NCBI RefSeq assembly: GCF_003952385.1
Contig: NZ_CP034444.1
Span: 434,001 to 498,000, forward strand
From: Mesorhizobium sp. M1D.F.Ca.ET.043.01.1.1
GTDB taxonomy: Bacteria; Pseudomonadota; Alphaproteobacteria; Rhizobiales; Rhizobiaceae
DNA length: 64,000 nucleotides
Direction: 5' to 3'
Of the stretch, positions 45,296 through 54,054 are shown one piece after another; position 1 is the first letter of the stretch; every line of letters starts with the position of its first letter. Position numbers and translations under genes: made by a program. The notes beneath the pieces were generated by a model. That model was given only the letters and a program-made list of their open reading frames with translations. It had not been told where the DNA came from and searched no databases.

Positions 45296-46787
45296 AGCCG
45301 AGGGCAAGTCTGACGCCCTCGGCGAGATGCTCGGCATCGGCCCGGTTCTCGAACGGCACCCCACGCAGCGCATAGTCGAGCGGCGAGAAGGGATCGCCGT
45401 CCTCGATGAGGGCGATCTGCCGCCGCGCCTTCTCCATATCGCCCATCTGGGCATAGCAGGCGGCTAGTCTTGTCCGGATCCAGGGCGCGGGGCGCGTCGC
45501 GATCTCCAGCGCCTCCGCCGCCTGGCGGTATTCCCCCATCATGTAGAGCGCCAGCGCCCGGTCGAACTGGTACCAATGCGGGTGCAAGGGATCGATACGG
45601 ATGCCGCGCGCCAGCCAGGTCAGCGCGTCGAGCGGCCGGCCGCGCATGGTTAGCAGCATGCCCATCTGCTCGATGCTGTCGGCATCGTAAGGGTTGAGCT
45701 GCAATGCGATGCGCATGTGATGCTCGGCCGCCTCGTGGTCGCGCATATAGAGGCGGATCAGCGACTGCACGCGATGGCCGGTCGGCTGGTCCGGCGACAA
45801 TGCCAGGCCCTTGTCGGCAAGGTCGCGGGCATTTTGCAGCACTGCATCGCTGGCGCGGCCGAATTCCCCATCCAACGCCCGCGCCAGAGCGAGGTAGGTG
45901 TAGGCCAGCCCGTAGTTCGGATCCTTGGCGATGGCCGCCTCGAACAAGGCCTCGGCGCCGCGCTGGTCGGTCTGGGCCGGATCGCGCAACAGCGCGAAGC
46001 CGCGCAGCAGAAGCTCGTAGGCGGCAAGGCTGGTCACCGGCTTGCGCGCGGCATGCTCCAGCCCGGCATTGGTCACCCGCGTGACCAGCCGGCTGACGAT
46101 CTGCTCGACGATCTCGCGCTCGATCGCGAACAGGCCCTCGCCATGCGACTGGTAGCGATCGCCCCAGAGCTGGCTTGCGGTGGCGATGTCGACCAGGCTG
46201 ACGGCCACCACGACATGCTCGCCCTGCCGGCGCAGCGACCCCTCGACCAGATAGTCGGCACCGATGCGGGCGCGGATCTGCGGCCACTCGGCGCGGCCGA
46301 AGGAAGCGAAGGAAAAGCTCGAATTGCGCGCAAGCACCGTGACCGTGCCGAACCGCGCCACGCCGTTGATAAGGTCCTCGGCAAAGCCGTCGACCATCGC
46401 CTCGTCGGCCGGATCGCCGCTCTCGTTGCGGAAGCGCACCACCGCCACTATCGGCTGGCTGCTGATCTCGGGCGCGGCTTCGGCTTCGGCGGCAAGCATA
46501 TAGCCGCGCTTGGAGACGGTGCGCACCATGTCCTCGCCAAGCACCTTGCGGATTTCGCGCACCGACTGGGTGAGCGAATCCTCGGTGACGTAGACGCCCG
46601 GCCAGACGACATCCATCAGCTCCGACTTCGGCACGACGCGCCCCATGTTGCGGGCGAGATGCGAAAGCAGCGCATAGGCTTTCGGGCGCAGGAACAGGGG
46701 CTCGTTGACGCCGCGCAGCGTGCCCATGGCGAGGTCGAGCGTGAACCCGCCAAACCGGAAGACCTGATCGGCCGTCGCCGTCGTCAT
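45294..46787 (-). CDS. Winged-helix (OmpR/CadC-type) regulator with TolB-like and TPR domains
   Basis: A 497-residue cytoplasmic protein. Residues ~10-100 are an OmpR-type DNA-binding domain: FRFGGFTLDLAMGTLRGVNE, LRPKAYALLSHLARNMGRVV and SLTQSVREIRKVLGED. Next is a TolB/FlgO-like segment (IVAVVRFRNESGD, YLVEGSLRRQGEHVVVAVSL, ASQLWGDRYQ), then TPR repeats (~260-470). There is no membrane helix, unlike CadC. It shares its C-terminal architecture with the cyclase at 7442-9370, where the DNA-binding module is replaced by a nucleotide cyclase. AAGGGG precedes the ATG. It is divergent from an AraC-type gene. Confidence 0.88.
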   Translation of the reverse strand: MTTATADQVFRFGGFTLDLAMGTLRGVNEPLFLRPKAYALLSHLARNMGRVVPKSELMDVVWPGVYVTEDSLTQSVREIRKVLGEDMVRTVSKRGYMLAAEAEAAPEISSQPIVAVVRFRNESGDPADEAMVDGFAEDLINGVARFGTVTVLARNSSFSFASFGRAEWPQIRARIGADYLVEGSLRRQGEHVVVAVSLVDIATASQLWGDRYQSHGEGLFAIEREIVEQIVSRLVTRVTNAGLEHAARKPVTSLAAYELLLRGFALLRDPAQTDQRGAEALFEAAIAKDPNYGLAYTYLALARALDGEFGRASDAVLQNARDLADKGLALSPDQPTGHRVQSLIRLYMRDHEAAEHHMRIALQLNPYDADSIEQMGMLLTMRGRPLDALTWLARGIRIDPLHPHWYQFDRALALYMMGEYRQAAEALEIATRPAPWIRTRLAACYAQMGDMEKARRQIALIEDGDPFSPLDYALRGVPFENRADAEHLAEGVRLALG

Positions 46788-46939
46788 CAGGACACCCCTT
46801 CCCGCCTATCGCGCGCAACGCCAAGTCGATCCCACTGAAACCGGCATGCGCATCGTCATTATTGCCCAGTGCGCAATTTCGATCAAACTGGCTGTCGGTG
46901 CGGTGCTTAGTCTCGGCCCCGCCAAAATGCGAGGAGCCT

Positions 46940-47773
46940 ATGAACCCGACCGAGAAGGCGCTGTGGTTCGTCGAAAGCCACCTGCCGGATGCTATCTCGC
47001 TCGACGATGTCGCGCAAAGCAGCGGCGTGTCGCGCTTCCATGTGACGCGCGCTTTCGGCGCCGCCACGGGGCGCTCGGTGATGGGCTACATGCGCGCACG
47101 CCGGCTGAGCGAGGCGGCGCGCAAGCTTGCCGGCGGCGCGCCCGATATCCTTTCGGTAGCGCTCGATGCCGGCTACGGCTCGCATGAGGCCTTCACCCGC
47201 GCCTTCCGCGACCTGTTCGGCACCACGCCGGAACTGGTGCGCGCGCAAGGCTCGACCGACACCCTAGACCTCGTGGAGCCGATCCTGATGGACCAGTCGT
47301 TTCTCAGCAATCTCGAACCGCCGCGCTTCGAGACCAGCCGCCCCTTCCTCATCGCCGGGCTCGGCGAACGCTACAGCTGCGAGACCAGCGCCGGCATTCC
47401 GATGCTGTGGCAGCGTTTCGGACCCTATATCGGCAACATCCCCGGCGAGACCGGCGATGTCGCCTACGGCGTCTGCGTCAATGGCGACGATGCCGGCAAT
47501 TTCGACTACATCGCAGGCGTCGAAGTGTCGGATTTCTCCGACCTGCCCAAGGAGTTTTTCCGGGTGCGCGTGCCGGCGCAGAAATATGCCGTGTTTGCCC
47601 ACCGCGAGCACATCTCGACCATCCGCCGCACGGTCAACACGATCTGGAACAAATGGCTGCCGGCCTCCGGCCACGAGGTCGCCGATGCGCCGGAATTCGA
47701 GCGCTATGGCCCGGAATTCGATCCGCGCAGCGGCAATGGCGGGCTGGAGATCTGGGTGCCGGTGAAGGGCTGA
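46940..47773 (+). CDS. AraC-family regulator with GyrI-like effector domain
   Basis: A 277-residue protein. Two helix-turn-helix motifs fill residues ~1-105 (DAISLDDVAQSSGVSRFHVT; RLSEAARKLAGGAPDILSVA; AFTRAFRDLFGTTPELVRAQ). The C-terminal ~160 residues are a GyrI/Rob-like small-molecule domain (IPMLWQRFGPYIGNIPGETG; YAVFAHREHISTIRRTVNTI; FERYGPEFDPRSGNGGLEIW). It probably activates multidrug or stress genes after binding a hydrophobic ligand. The ATG at 46940 follows GAGGAG. It is divergent from the winged-helix/TPR regulator. Confidence 0.9.
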   Translation: MNPTEKALWFVESHLPDAISLDDVAQSSGVSRFHVTRAFGAATGRSVMGYMRARRLSEAARKLAGGAPDILSVALDAGYGSHEAFTRAFRDLFGTTPELVRAQGSTDTLDLVEPILMDQSFLSNLEPPRFETSRPFLIAGLGERYSCETSAGIPMLWQRFGPYIGNIPGETGDVAYGVCVNGDDAGNFDYIAGVEVSDFSDLPKEFFRVRVPAQKYAVFAHREHISTIRRTVNTIWNKWLPASGHEVADAPEFERYGPEFDPRSGNGGLEIWVPVKG

Positions 47774-47796
47774 GACGCTCTTCCTTCTCCCCTTGT

Positions 47797-48937
47797 GGGC
47801 CTGTTGCATAATTGGCTGGTTGTGATTCTCTGAGTTGGAACTCGGAGGGAATCGCGATGGCGGTGAAGCGGACGGGTCAGTTGAGCCTGGCGGAAGCATT
47901 TCTGGGCCAGAAGCTTGCTGGTGGATCCTCGCCGCTCGATCGGCTGTCCGGTCTGGTGAAGTGGTATCGCTTCGAGAAGTTGCTCAACCCGCTACGCGAT
48001 GGCGGCCCGGGACGTGCGGCTTGGCCGCCATTGGTGCTGTTCAAAGCACTGCTGCTGCAATCGCTCTATGGGCTATCGGATCGCGAACTCGAGGAAGCGC
48101 TGGGCGACCGGCTGTCGTTCCGGCGCTTCGTCGGGCTTGGCCTTGAGGAGAGCATTCCCGATCACTCAGTGCTGTCGCGCTTCCGCAACCTGCTTGTCGG
48201 CGAAGGGCTGATGGAAAGGCTGTTTGGCGAACTGGACCGGCAGTTGGAGAAGGTCGGCGTAATCCTGAAGCGCGGCACGATGCTGGATGCGACGCTGATC
48301 GATGCGGTCTCGGCGCCGCCGACAGCCGAGCGGCCCTCGAAGGATGCTGATGCCCGTCCCGTGCGGCGGGGCAAGGGCGGCTTTACCTTCGGCTACAAGG
48401 CCCATGTTGGGGTCGACGAGGGCTCTGGTCTGATCCGCACGGTGATCACCACGCCGGCCAACGTCAACGACACGGTAATGGCCGATCACTTGATCCGAGG
48501 CGACGAGAAGACGGTGTGGGCGGATGCCGCCTATGACACGCATGCCCGGCGTGCTCGGCTCAAGGCCGAGGGCAGGAAGCCGCGCATTGCCCGCCGCCCC
48601 AATAAGCACCATTCGCTGCCCGAGCGGCTCAAGCGCTACAATCGCCTGATCGCACGACGGCGGGCGGCGGTGGAGACGACCTTCGCCACGCTCAAGAACC
48701 GCATGAAACTGACCACAATCCGCTATGTCGGATTGGCCAAGGCCGCAGCCCAGGTGACACTTGCCGCGATCGCTTTCAACATGCGCCGATGGGCGGCAAT
48801 CACAGGATAGGTGCGCCTAGCATCCAGCCTAAGGCCGCCCGCCACCATCAAACTCCACCCCAAAAGCCAAAAATGAGCGAGACCTCACGGGCCAAACCGC
48901 CTCGCGGGTCTGTTCGCGCTAACTGCGCAACAGGCCC
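47797..48937 (+). mobile_element. IS5-family insertion sequence, apparently intact
   Basis: The element is ~1.14 kb. Terminal inverted repeats start GGGCCTGTTGC on both ends (16 of the outer 20 bases match: 47797-47816 versus the complement of 48918-48937). The transposase gene inside is undamaged. The flanks repeat CTTGT directly (tctccccttgt | IS | cttgtgggag). Because flank and end sequence are partly palindromic, the target duplication could be read as 5, 7 or 9 bases. The insertion lies in the outer arm of an intergenic palindromic element (48938-49072), whose remnant arm is left on the other side. Confidence 0.88.
47857..48810 (+). CDS. IS5-family DDE transposase
   Basis: A 317-residue transposase starting MAVKRTGQLSLAEAFLGQKL. 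The N-terminal PF05598-type domain (WPPLVLFKALLLQSLYGLSD, RLSFRRFVGLGLEESIPDHS) is followed by a catalytic DDE domain: the first Asp is in GTMLDATLIDAV, the second in VWADAAYDTHARR and the Glu in AAVETTFATLKNRMKLTTIR. All three carboxylates are present and there is no frameshift, so the element may be active. The stop at 48810 leaves ~127 bases of non-coding IS sequence before the right end. Confidence 0.92.
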   Translation: MAVKRTGQLSLAEAFLGQKLAGGSSPLDRLSGLVKWYRFEKLLNPLRDGGPGRAAWPPLVLFKALLLQSLYGLSDRELEEALGDRLSFRRFVGLGLEESIPDHSVLSRFRNLLVGEGLMERLFGELDRQLEKVGVILKRGTMLDATLIDAVSAPPTAERPSKDADARPVRRGKGGFTFGYKAHVGVDEGSGLIRTVITTPANVNDTVMADHLIRGDEKTVWADAAYDTHARRARLKAEGRKPRIARRPNKHHSLPERLKRYNRLIARRRAAVETTFATLKNRMKLTTIRYVGLAKAAAQVTLAAIAFNMRRWAAITG

Positions 48938-49072
48938 CTTGTGGGAGAAGGTGTCGCCGAAGGCGACGGATGAGGGGTGTTCCAGCGGAGTGAGACGCTG
49001 GCGTTCCCTGGAACACCCCTCATCCGTCTCGGCGCTGCGCGCCGATCCACCTTCTCCCACAAGGGGAGAAGG
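48938..49072. repeat. Large intergenic inverted repeat interrupted by the IS
   Basis: The left arm (from cttgtgggagaaggtg through gatgaggggtgttccag, to about 48984) pairs with the right arm (ctggaacacccctcatc at ~49008 through caccttctcccacaagg at ~49066). It could fold into a long hairpin. Together with the ccttctcccc left of the IS (47783-47792), the original element began and ended with the same ccttctcccc/ggggagaagg sequence. This element type is frequent between Mesorhizobium genes (from memory). Confidence 0.75.
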
Positions 49073-49078
49073 AAAAGG

Positions 49079-50014
49079 CTAAAGCTCCAAATCCCAGGTC
49101 TGGCCGACCAGATCCTTGCCGAAGGAATGGTGACGCTCTTCCTCAACCAGTTTGAAGCCCGCGGCCTGGTAGATGCGGCGTGCCGAACCCAGTATGTCGT
49201 TGGTCCACAGCGTCAGCGTCTTATAGCCCTTGGCGCGGGCAAAGGCGATGCACTCATCGACCAAGCGCTTGCCAATGCCAAGGCCGCGCGCCGAGGGCTC
49301 GACATAGAGCAGCCTCAGCTTCGCCACCTTGGGCGACTTGCGCACGACGAAGACCGAGCCGACCACTTCGCCTTCCCGTTCGGCGATCCAGCTGCGCTCC
49401 CATTGCGGGACGAAGTTCTTGACGAACTCGCCGAGGATTTCGGCGACCAGCGCCTCGTAGGTTTCGTCCCAGCCATATTCCTCGGCATAGAGCATGCCCT
49501 GGCGCCGCGTGACCCAACCGATGTCGCCGACCTGCAGCGGCCGCAGGATGTAGGGCACCTTGGGCTCGGGTTTGTCGCCGAGCAGATCCTGAACGGTGCG
49601 CATGGCCTTGACCAGCCGTTCCTGGTCAGCCGGCGCCAGACGATCGAGCAGCGCGCGCACCTGGTCGTGCGAATCCTGGTTGAGCGGCGCGAAGGCGTCC
49701 CTGCCCGCAGGCGTCAGCGCAATCGGCGAGCGCCGTGCATCGGCCTCGGAAGCGGCGCGCTCGACCAGGCCACGCTCCTCGAACTTCTTCAACAGCCGGC
49801 TGACATAGCCGGGGTCAAGGCCGAGGTCGCGGACGAGGTCGCTGGCGACGAGCCCGTCGCGATGGGCAAGCTCGTAAAGCACCCGCGCTTCGGTCAGCGA
49901 AAAGGTGCTCTTCAGCCAGCCTTCATCGAGCACGCCGATCTGGCGGGTGTAGAAGCGGTTGAAGGCGCGCACCGCATCGATGCGCTCCTTGCCGGGGTGA
50001 TCGTGGATGGTCAT
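49079..50014 (-). CDS. MarR-GNAT fusion: regulator with N-acetyltransferase domain
   Basis: A 311-residue two-domain protein. Residues ~1-145 are a MarR winged helix (TFSLTEARVLYELAHRDGLV; LVRDLGLDPGYVSRLLKKFE; ARRSPIALTPAGRDAF). Residues ~155-311 are a GNAT acetyltransferase (YILRPLQVGDIGWVTRRQGM; AEREGEVVGSVFVVRK; LLYVEPSARGLGIGKRLVDE, the acetyl-CoA-binding Q/RxxGxG/A loop; IYQAAGFKLVEEERHHSFGK). Such fusions are common in soil alphaproteobacteria. The acetylated substrate is unknown. The ATG at 50014 follows AGGAGGAATTCCC. It is monocistronic. Confidence 0.9.
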   Translation of the reverse strand: MTIHDHPGKERIDAVRAFNRFYTRQIGVLDEGWLKSTFSLTEARVLYELAHRDGLVASDLVRDLGLDPGYVSRLLKKFEERGLVERAASEADARRSPIALTPAGRDAFAPLNQDSHDQVRALLDRLAPADQERLVKAMRTVQDLLGDKPEPKVPYILRPLQVGDIGWVTRRQGMLYAEEYGWDETYEALVAEILGEFVKNFVPQWERSWIAEREGEVVGSVFVVRKSPKVAKLRLLYVEPSARGLGIGKRLVDECIAFARAKGYKTLTLWTNDILGSARRIYQAAGFKLVEEERHHSFGKDLVGQTWDLEL

Positions 50015-50095
50015 GGGAATTCCTCCTGTTCCAGACAGGATCAATCATTTAGTTGACTGAGTCAATAAACTGGTTGCGGCGAACCTTTGTAAGCT

Positions 50096-50262
50096 GGCGG
50101 GACAGCGCCCCCCTCTGTCCTGCCGGACATCTCCCCCACTTGGGGGGAGATCGGACATCACGCCGACCTTCGCCAATCTTCAACGTTACAGGAAGGCGAA
50201 GCGCCGAAGCCGCTGATCTCCCCCCTTGTGGGGGAGATGTCCGGCAGGACAGAGGGGGGCGC
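50096..50262. repeat. Intergenic inverted repeat (dispersed family, copy 1)
   Basis: The left arm (gcgcccccctctgtcctgcc from 50105, then ggacatctccccc) is complementary to the right arm (gggggagatgtccggcagga ending cagaggggggcgc at 50262), with a central stretch holding another ctccccc/ggggag pair. A 31-base core starting ggcgggacagcg (50096-50126) recurs exactly at 63143-63173. Confidence 0.8.
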
Positions 50263-50300
50263 GAAGGAATGCGACCGAACGCGTTTTTGGGCAGACGAAT

Positions 50301-51434
50301 TCACCCCATCGGCAGCGCCGGCCAGAACTCCATGATCCGTCCCGCTGAGAACACCGCGATCGAGCCAAAATGCTGTAGCACCGCCTCGCTCTGCGTCGGC
50401 CGCAGGAAGGCGTAGTCGCCGGGCTTCACCTCCGTTCCGGCAGGAAGGCCCATGAACTGCTGGTTGGACGACAGCCCGATCAGACCGTTCGGCTTCATGC
50501 CTTCGGGAAACACCGGCTCGGCCATCCACTTGCCGCCATAGAGATAGCAGCCCTTGCGGGGAAAAAGGCCGAGCGCCTGCAGCGTCCCGGAAACCGCGGC
50601 CGGGCCAGGCAGCACCGGATCGATCGCCTTCAGGATCGGCGTCGCGATGAAGGCCGCCGGGTGGAAGCCATGGAGGCCAGGCGTGTCGAAATCCTTGGGC
50701 AGCACGAAGGCCGAGCCGATCGAGATTTCGTTCGCCGCCGCGCCGCCGTGCAGCAGCGCCGTCTTCGAGCCCCCGATGTTGAGGATGCGCCGCTGGTCCG
50801 CACCAAGAACAGCTACGAATTCCGCGGCCTTGGCCGAGGCCTGCTTCAGCGCTTTTTCAGCGCCACCGAACAGTCCGGGAATCTCCGGCGCATGCGCCTC
50901 ATAGGCCATGATGCCTTCGCAGCGCAGGCGCTTCGGTATCGTCAGCGCCTTGATCTCGGCCGGATTGACGAAGCCGCCGCGATGCAGGCCGACATCGACC
51001 TCGAAGGCGAAGCGCAGTTCGGTGCCGAGTTCGGCGGCGAGCGCGCTATATTCGGCCAGCCGTTCGGCCGTGTCGATCAGCCAGCAGACGCGGGACCAGC
51101 CGGCGCCTCCCTTGGTGAGCGCGCCTCTCGCCGCGCCGACCGGCATCGGCTTGCCGTAGAGCAGATCCGCCTCGGGAAAGGCGTCGAGCACGGCCTGCGT
51201 CATCGGCGGATGGAAGGTCATGAAACGGCTGGAGCCGAGTGCGCCGGCAATATGCTGGAGCAGCGGCATGGAGGCGAGCGACTTGTCGACCAGCCGCACG
51301 GCGAGGCCCGGCGCCAGTCTTTCCTTCACCAGCGCGATGTTGCGGTCGAGCCGGTCGCGGTCGAGCACGAGCGCGGGCTGGAAGATGCCGGCTTGCCTCA
51401 GCGCCTTCGACAACTCGGCGAAATAGGCGCTCAT
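50301..51434 (-). CDS. PLP-dependent D-threonine aldolase / alanine-racemase-like enzyme
   Basis: A 377-residue fold-type III PLP enzyme. The N-terminus FQPALVLDRDRLDRNIALVK and RLVDKSLASMPLLQH hold the PLP-lysine region. FAFEVDVGLHRGGFVNPAE is the usual D-threonine aldolase/DSD1 region, and ILNIGGSKTALLHGG is the phosphate-binding loop. A C-terminal metal-binding beta domain (YLYGGKWMAEPVFPEGMKPN) follows. It would cleave or racemise a D-amino-acid-like substrate. Its ATG overlaps the stop of the flavoprotein gene upstream (ATGA), so the two are cotranscribed and coupled. The natural substrate is unknown. Confidence 0.82.
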   Translation of the reverse strand: MSAYFAELSKALRQAGIFQPALVLDRDRLDRNIALVKERLAPGLAVRLVDKSLASMPLLQHIAGALGSSRFMTFHPPMTQAVLDAFPEADLLYGKPMPVGAARGALTKGGAGWSRVCWLIDTAERLAEYSALAAELGTELRFAFEVDVGLHRGGFVNPAEIKALTIPKRLRCEGIMAYEAHAPEIPGLFGGAEKALKQASAKAAEFVAVLGADQRRILNIGGSKTALLHGGAAANEISIGSAFVLPKDFDTPGLHGFHPAAFIATPILKAIDPVLPGPAAVSGTLQALGLFPRKGCYLYGGKWMAEPVFPEGMKPNGLIGLSSNQQFMGLPAGTEVKPGDYAFLRPTQSEAVLQHFGSIAVFSAGRIMEFWPALPMG

Positions 51435-52732
51435 TGGCGGATGCCAAAAGGACCGGGCTCGATGCCGAACAGGCCGGCCATGTAGGGCGACACGAAGCGG
51501 TTCTCGGGATCGATGTCGCGGCGCACGGCCATCGCATCGTCCCAGCGCGGATAAAGCTTCTTGAAATCCGCCGCCTTCAGGCTGTGCATCTTCCCCCAAT
51601 GCGGCCGGCCGCCATACTTGCGGAAGATCGGCTCGGCCGCGCGCATGAAAGGCAGCGGATCGCTCGCCGCATCGTGGTGGATGGCGATCGAGCAGGTCAG
51701 CCTCTTGTGGAAGGGCGAGAGCCAGAACTCGTCCGGCGCCACGGAGCGCACCTCCATCGGGAAATAGACTTCCGGAAAGTGCTTTTCGGTCAGCGCGATG
51801 ATCTCGGTCAGCGCCTTCGGACCTTCCTCGTAAGGCAGGTGGTATTCCATCTCGTTGAACCTGGTCTGCCGATCGCTGACATAGACGTTGAGCCAGTCCT
51901 GCACATAGTCCTCCGCCGGCACTTTCTTGACCGCGCCCTTGATCAGCGCGCGGCGCAACGACGGCAGCCGGCGCAGCGCTGTGCGCAGCTTGCGCAAGGT
52001 CGCCAGGCCCGCCTCGTCGTCCTCGGTCGGTCGCGGCGTCGGCTGCGCATCGCTCAGGTCGCTGGCGATGAACTGCGCATAGCCGGAAAACGGAATGTAG
52101 TAGAACTCGGCCGAACGGTGCGCGGCCATCATCGTCTCGAAGTCGCGCAGCATGTCGCCGATCGGCAGCGCCCATTTGCGACGGCGCAGCCGATAGGTCG
52201 CGATGTTGTTCATCGTCACTTCGGTGAGCACGCCGAATGCGCCGAGCGCAACGCCGGTGGCGCGGATCATGTCCTGGTCGCGCGCCCTGTCGTATTCGCG
52301 CAGTTTTCCTTGCCCGTCGACGAACTGAACCGTCTCGAGCTGCGTGTGATAGGCACCGAGCGCCGGGCCGGAGCCATGCGTGGCGGTGCCCAGCGCCCCG
52401 CCGATCGCCTGGCGGTCGATGTCACCCATGTTGGGCAGGCCCTGGCCGATGCCTTCCAGGATGTGCATCAGGGCGCCGAGCCGCGTACCTGCCCTCACCT
52501 TTGCCCGATTGGTTGCGGCGTCGTGCGAGACCAGCCCTTCGATCTTCTCCAGCGAGACGATGGTGCCGTCCGACTGCACCAGCGGCGTGAAGGAATGGCC
52601 GGCGCCGGCGACGCGCAGCGGACCGGGCGCCGAGCGCACCAGATCGGCCAGATCGTCGGCGTCTGCGGGCGTCGCGATGAGCTTCGGCGCGGCCTTCACC
52701 AAGCCCGACCAGTTGCTCCAGAAGTTCGTCAT
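51431..52732 (-). CDS. FAD-linked sugar-lactone oxidase (D-arabinono-1,4-lactone oxidase type)
   Basis: A ~433-residue flavoprotein. A PCMH-type FAD domain (residues ~15-180) shows PGPLRVAGAGHSFTPLVQSD and QAIGGALGTATHGSGPALGA. A C-terminal ALO-type cap ends with PHWGKMHSL and DPENRFVSPYMAGLFGIEP, which includes the HWGK motif of aldonolactone oxidases. It oxidises a sugar lactone or alditol with FAD/O2 or a quinone. The start is probably 52732. An alternative ATG at 52747 overlaps the MFS stop (TGATG) and would also give coupled translation. It lies in one operon with the MFS transporter and the PLP enzyme. Confidence 0.87.
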   Translation of the reverse strand: MTNFWSNWSGLVKAAPKLIATPADADDLADLVRSAPGPLRVAGAGHSFTPLVQSDGTIVSLEKIEGLVSHDAATNRAKVRAGTRLGALMHILEGIGQGLPNMGDIDRQAIGGALGTATHGSGPALGAYHTQLETVQFVDGQGKLREYDRARDQDMIRATGVALGAFGVLTEVTMNNIATYRLRRRKWALPIGDMLRDFETMMAAHRSAEFYYIPFSGYAQFIASDLSDAQPTPRPTEDDEAGLATLRKLRTALRRLPSLRRALIKGAVKKVPAEDYVQDWLNVYVSDRQTRFNEMEYHLPYEEGPKALTEIIALTEKHFPEVYFPMEVRSVAPDEFWLSPFHKRLTCSIAIHHDAASDPLPFMRAAEPIFRKYGGRPHWGKMHSLKAADFKKLYPRWDDAMAVRRDIDPENRFVSPYMAGLFGIEPGPFGIRQ

Positions 52733-52746
52733 CGCTCTCGCTTCCA

Positions 52747-53931
52747 TCAGGATGTTAGGCGTCGCCGCGCGACCAGCATGAAGACGCCGAGCAGCGCCAC
52801 GCTGGCCAGCGCGCTCCCTGCGGCGAATTCCGGCACCGGACGGAAGTTTTCGCCGTCGATCAGCAGGGAGGCCGCGATCGGGCCGATGGCGAGACCGAAG
52901 AGCTGGGCTGCCGGCACCAGCAATACCGCGTTTCGCGTCTCGTCGGCGGTTATCGCCAGCCGGATCTGGTAGGGCACGATGAAGAGCAGGATGAAGCCCA
53001 TCACCAGCGCCACCGTCCAGAAGATCGAGAGTCCAGGGCCGGAAGCAAGCAATAACGAACACAAGACCGCGATCGTGCCTATGACGGTTATGGCGAGGCG
53101 ATAGTCGATGCGCGCCTCGAAGGCAGTCGCGGTCATTGCGCCGACCACCTGCGCGGCCAGGCTTGCCGATACCATCAGGCCGACGGTGCTGCCGTCGATG
53201 CCGAATTGCGCCCCGAGCGGTTCGAGAAACGCCCAGACCGCGCCGAAGAAGATGGAGTAGCAGAAGATCGAGAGCAGCGCGGTGATCGCCGGCGCAGTCA
53301 GCACATTGGACAAATGCTCCTCCTTCGGCAGATCGGCATAGTCGTCCGGCACCGTCCAGGCGACGGCCAGCGACAGGAGGCAGACGACGCCCAGCACGAC
53401 GAAGCCGCCGGCGGAGCCGGCGACAGGCACGGCATAGAGCGCAAGCAGCAGCGCCAGCGCGCATTGCGCCAGGGTTTGCAGCGTGACGAAATAGCCGCCG
53501 ATGCGCTCGGCCCGGCGCGAGCGGGCAATCAGCTCGGTGGCGACGGCGACAAGCCCGCCCTCGGCAAGGCCTGCGAGGATGCGCGCGCCGATCAGCGCAT
53601 TGGGGCTTTCGGAAAAAGCCGTCCAAAAATTGGCGAGCGCGAGCACGACCAAAAGCACAGCGCTTTTCCAGCGCATGTTGCGCGCCGGCAAGAGCATCGC
53701 CACGATGGCCGAACCGATGGCGATCGCGATCATCTCGGCGGTGGCGACCAGCGCCAGCTGGTCGCCGGTGACGTGGCCCTCGTTATAGAGCGCGCCGAGC
53801 AGCACCGGCTGCAGGCCAAGGATGAGCACGCCAACCGATCCAATCCACAGCGCCGAGACAAGCTGCAGGCCGGTCGGGTTGCCGACCAGCCAGTCGCCCT
53901 CTTCCGCACGTCCGGCATCGGTGACAGTCAC
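52747..53931 (-). CDS. MFS transporter under TetR control
   Basis: A 394-residue, 12-helix major facilitator (GLQLVSALWIGSVGVLILGL; GARILAGLAEGGLVAVATEL; FCYSIFFGAVWAFLEPLGAQ; and so on). It uses a GTG start at 53931 supported by GGAGGA seven bases upstream; an ATG at 53982 would fall inside the operator palindrome and is rejected. The two enzymes encoded directly downstream suggest it imports their sugar-acid- or amino-acid-like substrate, although efflux is also possible. It is first in the operon and divergent from tetR. Confidence 0.87.
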   Translation of the reverse strand: MTVTDAGRAEEGDWLVGNPTGLQLVSALWIGSVGVLILGLQPVLLGALYNEGHVTGDQLALVATAEMIAIAIGSAIVAMLLPARNMRWKSAVLLVVLALANFWTAFSESPNALIGARILAGLAEGGLVAVATELIARSRRAERIGGYFVTLQTLAQCALALLLALYAVPVAGSAGGFVVLGVVCLLSLAVAWTVPDDYADLPKEEHLSNVLTAPAITALLSIFCYSIFFGAVWAFLEPLGAQFGIDGSTVGLMVSASLAAQVVGAMTATAFEARIDYRLAITVIGTIAVLCSLLLASGPGLSIFWTVALVMGFILLFIVPYQIRLAITADETRNAVLLVPAAQLFGLAIGPIAASLLIDGENFRPVPEFAAGSALASVALLGVFMLVARRRLTS

Positions 53932-53964
53932 GAGACGCTCCTCCCTTGCAGCCCGATCAAAAAA

Positions 53965-53979
53965 CTGACAAGTTGTCAG
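53965..53979. promoter_or_regulatory. TetR-type operator between the MFS operon and tetR
   Basis: Perfect palindrome CTGACAA-G-TTGTCAG between the divergent MFS and tetR genes, 34 bases upstream of the MFS GTG start. The TGACAnnTTGTCA shape is classic for TetR-family sites. The adjacent TetR protein is the likely ligand-sensitive repressor of both promoters. Inferred from position and symmetry. Confidence 0.7.
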
Positions 53980-54054
53980 CATTTTTCACGAAACTGATAC
54001 TTGATCATGTTTTTTGTCAACCGCAAATTCGCACGTGTGTGAAAGATTTGGCGC

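Noticed and set aside
45256..47067. 600-codon open frame overlapping the winged-helix/TPR regulator on the same strand
   Set aside because: Out-of-frame reading of high-GC coding DNA; the in-register frame at 45294-46787 has clear domains.
53932..53982. ATG start at 53982 for the MFS transporter
   Set aside because: It would place coding sequence over the TetR operator palindrome; the GTG at 53931 has GGAGGA at proper spacing.
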